A stretch of 64,000 nucleotides of DNA from Romanomermis culicivorax (taxonomy: Eukaryota; Nematoda; Enoplea; Mermithida; Mermithidae): the NCBI GenBank assembly GCA_963922205.1, contig CAWUHX010000015.1, forward strand, positions 310,001-374,000, read 5' to 3'. The position numbers and the translations under genes were made by a program. Position 1 is the stretch's first letter. Each line of letters opens with the position of its first letter. A model generated the notes under the pieces. It did no database searches and was not told where the DNA came from. It saw nothing but the letters and a program-made list of their open reading frames with translations. Shown in pieces: positions 22,206-33,200 of the stretch.

Positions 22206-22940
22206 AACATTTTTTTGTGTGTAATGATTGAATTCCACATGGTCAGAAACCCCTCCCCTCAAAAATCGCAGAAATACATTTGAAATACACTCAATATAAT
22301 TTTGTGTGTAAAGTGATAGTATTCATTAAATTCCCTGCCGTCAAAAACCCCTTCCACAAAAAATCACGAAAATCAGCTTGAGTACGCCCAAGATAATTTT
22401 TTGTGTAAAGTGACACATCCATTGATTTCCCGCAGCCGAAACCCCCTTTCACAAAAAAAATCACGAAAATACGCATGTTTACACTGTGAATAAGATTTGT
22501 GTAAAGTGATCACATTCATCAAATTCTTCGTAGTCAAAAACCAATCCCCGAAAAAATTACGAAGATACACTTGTTTACACGAGGGATAATTTTTTAAGTA
22601 ATGTAATCGCATTCATCAAATTTCCCGTGGTCGAAAACCCCTTCCACCGAAAAATCACGAAAATACGCTCGATTACACCCGAGATAAATTTTTGTGTAAA
22701 GTGATGCATCCATATAATTCTCCCCAGTCCTAAACCCTTCCACCAAAAAATCATGAAAATACGCTTGCTACACCATGGATAATTTTTCATGTAAAATGTT
22801 TGCATTCATCGAATTCCCCGTGATCGAAAACCCCTTTCACCAAAAAATCACGAAAGTACGCTTGTTTACAACCGAGATAATTTTTCGTGTAAAGTGACCA
22901 CATTCATCGAATTCCCAATGGTCGAAAACTGTTACTGCCC
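22190..22940. repeat. Tandem array, about seven units of ~100 bp
   Basis: Each unit runs 'GTGTAAAGTGA..CATTCATC', 'GAATTCCC', 'GTCGAAAACCCCTT', 'AAAAAATCACGAAAATACGC', 'TTGTTTACACCCGAGATAAT'. Units are diverged from one another. One related unit lies on the left side of the element at about 17250-17380. Confidence 0.8.
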
Positions 22941-23930
22941 AAAAACCCCAATAAGGATACCGGTTCAGTTGAAACTGCAAAAAATTAGTAGTGCATTATG
23001 TTGCAAAAAATTATTTTTTTGAAGCCGTAAGTATTATATAACAAAATTGGGGAATTTGGCGTTTTCCGGTACTTTGGACCAGCATATAATTGAATTGGGG
23101 CCATATTTAAAAAAAATAATAATTCGCGTTTGAGATTGCGCCACCAAGATGCACAGGCCGAAGTATGAAGCTTGGACATGCCACCCCCATTGCTGGGCAT
23201 GATGGAACTGGGAGGCCTAGTGCGTTTTTTGCATGTTTTTGGGGCCCACCGAGCACCACTTGCAGATAGAGGCGAAATGGCAAAAGGCACCCCATGGTTT
23301 GCCTCTATGCCCGATATTATGCAAAGAACCCGAAGGTTCTAGCTCTTACCGTTTTGGCTCCAGAGGGGGGGACATGAAATTTAGGGGCCAAGTATATTAT
23401 AGGTTGACGCTATCGCGCCACCTATGATAATCTTTGTCACCCCAATGTCGAATGCTGCTGTTGGGCGAATTTTTTAATGATGCAAAAAGCAAGGGACTGA
23501 CGACAGAAATTGTCTCAAAATTGAAAGCTGTTGAAAGTTTAGTACAAGTAAGGTTCGATTATTCGATAAAGTTTTTCTGAACTGAACAATTATTGCTTGA
23601 AGAAGGATGACTTACTCAGAGAATTTCAATCGAGCAATAAGTATTCCGTTCATTGATCTGATCGTATTGGTCCAGTATTAATTTAGTTGTGTTGTATGTA
23701 TGATTTCAGTAAACGTTTCTCAATTTAGACTTTTTGCGAAAAATGTCTTTTTGTGGCAGAAAGTATGTGAGAGTCCTAATGCAGAATCGTAATTTTATCC
23801 TTGATACCTACACAAAAATTACCTAAAAATAAACAAATGGTGGAACGAAAACTAAAAAATTGTACAAAAACGGCAATACTGAAAAATTTATATGATCGAA
23901 AAATCCTAAAAAGTCGTCCAGCTACAACCC
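22941..23930. other. Region 3' of SLC25A3, nothing clear
   Basis: This holds the 3' flank and presumably the 3' untranslated end of SLC25A3 (minus strand). I see no exact AATAAA close to the stop. The stretch 23050-23430 is GC-richer than its surroundings and may be an old repeat. The short frames are unconvincing. Confidence 0.5.
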
Positions 23931-24211
23931 CTATTGCCCGCCAGCCGCTTGGGCCAATTTCTTCTTCAACGATTCGGGCATTTCGGGCGGCGGCGGTCGC
24001 GGCATTTTGAAATAAACTTTCACTGAATCGTAGATGAACCACTGCAAGGCGGTCAACGTGCCGATCATGATGATCCTGGGTACGAGACCTTTCCACAGAC
24101 CGCCCCAGCCCAATTTTTTGGCTATTGCCACGGCAGAGGATCCTCTTTCTTGGTTCAATTTAGAAACGACCGAATCGGCCGGATGAGAGACGATGGCGCA
24201 AAAGACGCCGG
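23931..24211 (-). CDS. SLC25A3: SLC25A3 exon 6 (stop)
   Basis: The exon encodes '[18 protein letters not shown]' to the C-terminus, with the TAG at 23931-23933. The acceptor is CATTTTTAG. Confidence 0.96.
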
Positions 24212-27200
24212 CTAAAAATGGAAAAATTTGGATTGAGCATTGATTAAAAATTGATTTTGAAGCTGAGGAATATGATGATGGACAAGAATTACGTGAACTT
24301 GGAACGTATTTGGGACGGAGTTTTGAGTTCATCTAACGTTAGAAAGCCTTCAATTTCACATCATGTGTGGCAATTTTCAAGTATCAAAAAGTTATTTATT
24401 ACGGAAAGACTTCAGTCTTTGAAAACCCTTCACAACCAAGCGAGACGACCCTGTAGTTAGTTTTTTATAAAAGGCTTCTAAATTTGAAAATCGACAAATA
24501 TCAATACTGTAGTCCAAATATTCTACATTCAGCTTTTACAGTGAAATTTTTTATACAAAAAATGGCTAACGGTCGGCTGAGTCTGCTTACAAGTGCACAG
24601 TCTTACATGACATATAGCTAAGCAGAAAATCTTAAAAATATGAAACAATACTCATTTCCACTTCGATAATTTAGAAGCATTTCAAGAAAAACAAACTATA
24701 TATAGTAGATTAAAAATTGTCCACCCGTCCCCAAGAGGTCTAGCACGAAGATTCTGGCTGCTGTACTGCTGACAAGTATCTTAACAACTAAATGAAAATC
24801 TCAAGCTTCTCACCTTCAAATACCTCCATGAGCTTTTAATAAACGAAGGTTTTTCCATCATCTAATCATACTGTATTTATGGAAGATATGCTTTTTTCAG
24901 ATTAAAATGTGTTTTCCAAAAAATGAACATTATAAACTGAACTGACAATTGTCACGTTTTTGGTGGAGCTATGGAAGAAGTTGAGCAACTATAGCAGATA
25001 AAAACATGCGGAAACCTGTTTTTGATAGATCACGTTAATATCTTAAAATTTATTCTAGTGTTCATGAACGGACTCCATGTCGCTAAAAATCTAGAGCTGC
25101 GCAAAATTTGTTGAAATTCAGCTTCATGTGTTTCGAAAAATATTACAGATAGGAAGCCGTTTACATGAACAATGTTAAGGCCTATTTCGTCGGGCTGCGA
25201 TCACAATTCATATGCTTTTTTGCAGCATCAATCAATAAAAATTGACAAATGTTGTTGATTTAAAATGTACAAGGTATATAGCATAGCGTCGCAGTGCGAA
25301 TGAGCTTTTACTGTCTTCAGAAAGTTGCATTCCTACGCTTCCTTGGTTGCTGAAATCTTTTGGGGTGTCTTTATTGTCGTTCGTGTCCGTAGTATGTTTT
25401 ATTTTGTTTTGGCGATCGGATTTATGGACGCAGCATTGAATGTTTGCGCCCGTGGTTTGCAGGAATTACAGAAGCACAACACGGTAACTTGTTTTTGATC
25501 TAATTTAGTAGTTGGACTTGAGTTTAAGTTGAAGACATGGATAGATCTCCTTGATAACGTAATGATGTACTGTATCTCCTCGATAACGTTATGGTGTACT
25601 GCTTCCTAAGTAAGAGTCACTCCCAGAACTGTCGTACTTTCCTCTGTATAAATTTAAAAATCAGGACTAATTGATACAGTAACCCACAGCTGCCTAACAC
25701 ATCAGATCATATTTAGACAGATTTACCACCATTTAGAGGAATTTTTGAAAATTTTAGTGTAATTAAGGTTCACTAGGAAGAATGACTGGTGTAACATTAC
25801 TGAACTTACACCTTGGGCTGTCGAATACACTTTAAAAATTAACATAATTGATTTCAGAATTTTCTAATAGAAAATGTTCTCTCGTCAGATGACCCCCTGA
25901 TCACAACGTGCAATATTCTTACCAATATATCCGGCGACAAATGTCACTAGCAACTGTTCCGGTTTCGAACATTCGGCTCGTGGTTTTGGAACAACGTGTC
26001 TATATAGTAATTCTACGGTTCTTTCGAAGCAGGCGAATTTCATCATAGTGTACGGTATTTGCCTCATCCATAATGGCACAAGTCCTAAATAACTCAAGGC
26101 ATGTAGATGCCAAAGTGCAAGCGAAACAATGATTCGTTGACAAAAGTCGCTCCAGTTTTTTTTTCTTGAAAAAATCGTATGTTTCGCTGTGATACTTTTC
26201 CAGGTATCTTGGTAAATTTAATTTACAGGCTTGAGTTTTCCCATGAATAAAGTCATTTCCCTTATGGCACTTGGTGCGAATCAGTATTAAATTTTGACTT
26301 GTCAATTCTTTAACTGAATAAAATTACGTTATGTACTTGAAAATCAACGATCACCTTTGTAAAACCCTCTCAATCCTTCTTGACGCCAGATCATAGGCGC
26401 GCATCCGCGCAATGTGGGTGGTGCACCGGGCATGGTTTGGATACGAACTTTGGTCGCCTCCATGGGCGCCAACATAATGTCGGCGAAAAATTCGGCGCTA
26501 GCACTAGCGGCCAAATATAAGCTTGTTCGCCACGTGTAAGCCAATTCCTAAGAAAATGAAACTGTTACAAGCTTTTACTGAACTCAATCCTCTATAGATT
26601 CCACCTCTGAACTGTAGCCTAAATTCTGACATTGCGAATTCTATAGTGCTCGATAGATCGGAGCAAATGAGTAATTTTACACTAAACGTTTTTTACCTGT
26701 GGGCCTTATTTACACATAAATTTATATAAATGTGCCAAATTTCACCCAGGCTTGATCTAAAAGTCAACAAAAGATATAAACAATAAGGGACCATCTACAT
26801 TTTTTTCGCTAAAAACGACGCAAGAAACGTAAGAAACGAAGGATGCTTAGAAAATAGCTGATATTTGCAACACTATGCAAAATTCACTTCACTGGATAGA
26901 ACTCGTCAAGACCTTTCTTGCCCATAGCGAAAATAAGGGATTCGTTCGATTTTCATTGTTGCGATCATTTGCGACAGATTTTCGGAAAAAAGCACAGATG
27001 GGCCTTAACTGTCGCATTTTATAAGAACGGCAAATACCAAAAAACTATCTGATGTGATGAATGAAATACTGACTTTATACTGCTACGGAGCTTTAACCCA
27101 TCAAACTTCACCGAAATTTAGAATTGAACAGAACCTATTAGAGCTAGGCGATTATAGCTCATTTACTTTGAAATGGCAGTGTTGACACAAAAATAGGTTC

Positions 27201-30200
27201 AATTTGACAGGCAATTTTCACGTAGTGAAGAACTTATAAGATATAAAAACGGGAAAATTTTTCTTGGTAACCAGGAACCCAAAATCATACTTATTCACGC
27301 TTCATTTGGATCAACCTGTGTCGATGCTAATCGATAAGTATTTAGGGCTTAACCACGTTATTGAAGGAAATTTTCGCTGGTTCTGACTGCTTATTTTCAT
27401 TGATTTGATTACTGTAGCTTACTACCATACATGCACGTGGAGGTGAGTTTGGGGGTATTGATTGACTCCCAGCAGATCCTTGCTGACCCCAGCAGATTTG
27501 ACCCTCTAACAATGATTGAAAAGTTGACGAAGGAAAATGAGAAAGAGAGAAGAGAAAATCGTCATAAAAATGAAAATGATGCTGTAGTTTAACAATTTTT
27601 CTAAGCAAAGCATACTAGATTACAAAGGAGTAACATCAAAACTTTAAAAAGTGCTGTCTAAGCAAATAATTTCACATATTTGATTAATATAGGTTGAAGA
27701 ATATGCTGCTTGGATGTTAGAAGAACTTTATAAGATATTTCTTTTCGTTATCAAGAACGAAAAGAAATTTTCTATTCCACCCACTGTCCTGGCTGACTCC
27801 CAACAGAATTTCTATGCTGTGCGTGTATGCTTACTACTTATTCTGTGTTGAAATTACTTTCATGAGATCGCTGCATTTATCATTTCAGAATAGATAGTCA
27901 AATGAGTATTGCAGTTTTCAAGATGATCTATTGAATGCATGTTTTCCTATTGTACATATGATTCAGTGATTGTTGAGATCAGTTTACATTGTTTACCGTA
28001 TTTATGCAAACTTCAGTGTAAACAAGACCTACGGGAAAAGTTACTGCTGTTATTACTCATGTTATGTTATATCGAATGCACTATAACATGTATTATTCCA
28101 GAATTTATACCTGGGGACCTTCTCGTCAGATCAACCTGCTTCGGTTTAATGGTTGACGCCACACTTGTAGACAATGGGACAAATATCTACCGTCAGAAGA
28201 GTTTACGCTAAACCATCAAACATTGACTATGCAGTCACTTCTTTCACGTTTTTTGGCACCCAATCTCAAATTAGATTCCATTTCTTGTTAAGCTGAAATG
28301 GACACGTTTGAAGGCAAACCACAGCAAATCCAGATAGTAGAAAAAACCCTGTATTTCTAGTATTGTCACAAGGTAATATAAGAAAAATTGCGAACAATGT
28401 TGATCTGCAACATTATAGTCTGTTTTCTTGAAATGCTTGTAAATAATAACGGTGATATGCAATTACTATTTTGTATTTTTACTCTTTCTGCTAAACCATA
28501 TGTCACGCAAGATTGCGTATTTGTGCGCATAGACAACTTACCTTATCAATTTTTCGAGTAAAAAATCTCATGATAGGAGCTCCGTGTGAACAATGTCGAC
28601 GACATTGCTAATTTCTGCCGTTTTTGAATTTCGTTGAAAACAGACTATATATAATATACCTCGCCTAGTAAGTCGTGGTAGACCATCTTGAAAATTTCGT
28701 AAAACCCGAATTTTCCCAAACCTTGCAAAGAATATCCAACTGCCGTCGGCGCCCATCCTTTCCCCAAAGCTCGGAATCCTTCTTCTCTGACCGTGAGTGA
28801 GAAACCCGTACCGATACCCTTATACTTCCCTGGATTAACCTTAAAAAACTTAATGAACGGAAAGAGAAGTACGATTATGGACAAACAAATAAGACACAAC
28901 AAAATGAAGCAAAGCAGAAGAAACAGAACAGAAAAGAAAAGAAAAGAAAAGAAAAGAAAAGAAAAGAAAAGAAAAGAAAAGAAAAGAAAAGAAAAGAAAA
29001 GAAAAGAAAAGAAAAGAAAAGAAAAGAAAAGAAAAGAAAAGAAAAGAAAAGAAAAGAAAAGAAAAGAAAAGAAAAGAAAAAGAAAAGAAAAGAAAAGAAA
29101 AGAAAAGAAAAGAAAAGAAAAGAAAAAGAAAAGAAAAGAAAAGAAAAGAAAAGAAAAGAAAAGAAAAGAAAAGAAAAGAAAAGAAAAGAAAAGAAAAGAA
29201 AAGAAAAGAAAAGAAAAGAAAAGAAAAGAAAAGAAAAGAAAAGAAAAGAAAAGAAAAGAAAAGAAAAGAAAAGAAAAGAAAAGAAAAGAAAAGAAAAGAA
29301 AAGAAAAGAAAAGAAAAGAAAAGAAAAGAAAAGAAAAGAAAAGAAAAGAAAAGAAAAGAAAAGAAAAGAAAAGAAAAGAAAAGAAAAGAAAAGAAAAGAA
29401 AAGAAAAGAAAAGAAAAGAAAAGAAAAGAAAAGAAAAGAAAAGAAAAAGAAAAGAAAAGAAAAGAAAAGAAAAGAAAAGAAAAGAAAAGAAAAGAAAAGA
29501 AAAGAAAAGAAAAGAAAAGAAAAGAAAAGAAAAGAAAAGAAAAGAAAAGAAAAGAAAAGAAAAGAAAAGAAAAGAAAAGAAAAGAAAAGAAAAGAAAAGA
29601 AAAGAAAAGAAAAGAAAAGAAAAGAAAAGAAAAGAAAAGAAAAGAAAAGAAACACTTACTTGAATTCGGCACTTCACTAAGTCTAGAGGCACGACTGCAG
29701 TATGAGTTAAGCCGCACGAAATAACTCCACCTAAACCGCACAAAGCAAAAAATTTGCCGGACCCGTAGTCGCAACTGGTTTCTTCTGCAAAAAACGATCA
29801 TTTCCAAAAAAGTGCCACAGGATCAATATTCACAGAACCTTTGATGACTGTGCTTAGCCTGTACAAGGGAGAATAATATTCATTGAATGCGTCCAAAAAT
29901 GTATCTAAGATGAGCCATCCGATCCACGCCCAGCAGGCCAGAACAGGCGCCATGTCTGAACTAATACTTTGGAAAATCATAGCCTGTTATCGTTGCGCTT
30001 ACGTCGGTCAATCCATAATGGCAGACTCACGGGGTTGTGGATAAATTTTCAAAGCAAATACCATACATAATAAGATTTGTATAGTTTCACAATTTTTTTG
30101 AGAAACGTGTTTAAAAAAGAAATGTTTCTCCTAACATGATATCATACCCATACAAATTATGAATTGCCTTCAGTTTTCGTATCTCTGGAGACGTGGCGTG

Positions 30201-33200
30201 TCCGTGTATGTTTGTATACAAAAATTATGAAACCAGTGATAGCGACTGTTGGGAAGGCATAATTTCTGTATAAAGTGCTCGAATATGAGCCGCAATGTGT
30301 GATACAAAACGTAACTTAAATCAAAATTATAGCAGTGCTGTGAAAAGACAGGGGTACAGAAACATAAGAGCGCCGGACGATAGAGCGCAGACAGAACATT
30401 AATGCGCATGGACATTAGAGCAGGACAATAGAGCACAGAAACACTAGATCAGAGCAAACTAGAAAAACCGAAAATAAAATAATTTGAAAAATAACTACAT
30501 TCTAGGTCAAAAATGCTTTCTCCACGTTTTTTCATGACTCTGGAGAAGTTCAGGTCAAAGAATTTTTCCACCATTGAGTATTCGCGCTGTATTGTCCCTG
30601 CGCTTTATTGTCCTGCGCTCTGATGTCCCTGCGCTCTATTGTTCCTACGCTCTAATGTCCGCGCTCTATCGTCCCGCGCTCCAATGTCCGATCACGGAAA
30701 ATGCGCTATAGTCCATTTCAAATAAAAAATATGCATCGTAAGTCGATGTTTTTCCCAAATGTCGCCAACGACCTACGAAAAATTCTAACTTGCGCTCCGC
30801 AACGAAAGCACTGTTTTTTGCGTCGCAGAGAGAAATAAATACGGTATGTAGTCTCAGCCCTCAAGAACTTGTGATTTCCAGTCCACCCTAAAACGACCAT
30901 GTTCATTTTCTTTGAACAATAAACGTTACAGTGCACAGATAAACAACGTAAATAGACACAAGATAAAACTAAATCAAATTCAGTACAGAAGATATAAGAC
31001 TAAAAAAATCAAAGATATGAAGAATGGGAAGACCAATCAGCGCATGGCGGTCCGGAATGAATCAAAATTCCATGATCCCGAACAAAACTACTGTATGACA
31101 TTCACACAGTCTGTTTTTATAAAATGCTTGTAAGTTCAAACATGATAAAAATTAGCATTCCTGTCAAAATCGTTTAAACAAAGCTTTTACAAAAATTAAA
31201 TTTACACTAGTTTGTTTTTTACAAAGTGCTTCCAAATAGAAAAGTGACAGAAATCAGTACTTTAATCAAAATTGTTCACATTAAGCTCTTATCATAAAAT
31301 TTTTCGCTGAAAAAATTGTTGAAGGTGAGTTCAGTATGCCCATAAATTTCCAGTCTTATATGGTATATTGTTTGTCAGAAAATCGTGAAAGTCTGAAATA
31401 CTACTTGTCTCCCACTCTCATTATTTTGCAGCATTTCAAGAAAAACAGACTATAATTAGTTAATGCTCACAAATTTTCAGTAATATTTAACATATGATGC
31501 AGCGGGAAAGTCGCAAAAATAAAAAAGCACCAACTTCCCAGTTCTACTATTGACAAACATTTCAAGAAAAACAGACTATAGTTCAGAATAGCTGTTCAAG
31601 AATATTTATATAAAAAAAATTATAAATCGGTAAAAATCAACCCATGTATTCAGTAAAAAATTTTACAGTAACAGCTATGCGTATACGATTTTCAATTCAG
31701 CAAATCTTTCGATCATATTTTCATTTTACAGATATTTTTTGAATAACAGACTATAGATATTTAAATTTTCATATGAAAGGAAGGAATCAATTTTTCCGAT
31801 GTTTTAGAGTTCAAAAAAATGTAGAGACGATATTTTTGATTTTAACTAGCGCTTCGTGCCATGATTTGAAAACCGACCTAATCATAATACTTTTACGAGC
31901 CCCAGACTATGTAATATACGTGCTGATGGTGGTCGGGAGTACACAGATATGAAAAACGAGTTTTTGCTTCGCACGAGTTCTTCATTCGGATGTAGCCACT
32001 CAGGTAAAAGAGTAGCGAGCATGAAGCCCATATTCCTGGAAAAAGTTACCTACTCTATAGAATCTTATTGTAACCTGTATTTAAGGCCCGTATGCACGAA
32101 GGCCGCTAACTTTAACACGTGTTAGGGACTTAATCCGTGTTAGTTAACACGTGTTAAATTGCTAACACGGATTAAAGTTAAGCGGTATGCACAAACGCAG
32201 ATTAGCGGCCGCTTGGCTAATCCGTGTTAAGTTTTCTTAACACGTGTTAAAAAATTTAACTCGTGTTAAAATCCAATCTGACCTTTGGGCAAGAGTAGAC
32301 TTGCTCAAAAAAAAACAAACAACAAAACACAAAAACACAGAAAACTTTCGACAGTTCATTTTTTCGGACATATCTCGGTCTGCGTCTGTTCTTTTTTTGT
32401 AAAAAATGGAAATTTTGGCCAAAAATCGAGAGCGAAATTTTAATTTTGATGTGGAAGAAACTGAATTTTTATTGCAATGCATTTCCGAACGTGTGGACAC
32501 AATAGAAAATAAAAAAACGGATTTAAAGTCGATGCACGCAAAAAGTTCATCGTGGAATGCCATTGAGGAAGCGTTCAGTATTAATCTGAATGTTAAAAAG
32601 CGCTCCAAAGAGCAATTGTTCGACAAATGGAGGAACCTAAAAGCGGTAATAATTTGAAATTAGCATCTTTTTAGTTTAGTGCAGCTTAAAGGAAAATCAT
32701 GCGTTCTGCAGTTTTTGAGAGCAGCACAAAAATTATGCAAATTAGAGGTAACCCAAAGATTTAGAGTAATTCAATGGCATTCCACTTAGCTGAAGTAGTT
32801 AACTATAATAGCGCGTCATTTAGCTACTCCCTGAGCATTATCATCATCGTTTTCCCGTTGTTGATCTTCATCCTCAAAAATCTGATTTTCAACATTTTCA
32901 TCAAAAATATCGTCATTCATTTTTGCAAAGTTATACAAAACAGCGCAAGCGACGATCACAGCTGAACATTTTTCCGGCTTGAAGTTAATGCACTTTGACA
33001 AGCAGGGGAAACGTCGTTTTAAAATGCCGAAAGTTCTTTCGATGGTCATCCTCATGGAAGACTGCGCAAAATTATAACGGAATTCTTCAGGAGTTCTGGG
33101 ATTGACAACTGGGGTCATTAAAAATCGATGGCAAGCATATCCACGATCTGCAATCACGTGGAAGGGTCTGGGTAGGGCTTCCAGTTTTGTACGTAGAGCC

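Larger units (their letters stand above)
17250..22940. mobile_element. Large inverted-repeat (foldback-like) element with internal gene
   Basis: Arms of about 1.15 kb (17385-18530 and 21045-22205) are inverted copies of one another. Both end outward in sequence of the form 'GTGTAAAGTG...AACCCC', which on the right is amplified into a tandem array (22190-22940). Between the arms is a 2.5-kb centre with a decayed spliced gene. I see no transposase and did not find a clear target duplication, so the exact ends are uncertain. A second, shorter copy with the same arms lies at 57090-59130. Confidence 0.7.
29785..32084. other. SLC25A3 intron 1, proximal part
   Basis: No exon is seen here. It contains the inverted 15-bp array (30350-30715), MITE pieces at 31100-31800 and AT-rich DNA. 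A 60-codon minus frame at 29798-29980 was considered and rejected. Confidence 0.6.

Noticed and set aside
23050..23430. GC-richer block as a tRNA-derived SINE
   Set aside because: I could not find convincing A and B boxes or a 3' tail.
28645..29807. Long frames on both strands (FFSFL and KKRKE repeats, about 300 codons each)
   Set aside because: They are translations of the AAAAG microsatellite; the real coding parts are SLC25A3 exons 2 and 3 at its edges.
29798..29980. 60-codon minus frame as a possible SLC25A3 N-terminal exon
   Set aside because: No suitable phase or homology; the exon at 37871-37988 joins exon 2 in phase with a proper start and a family-like junction.
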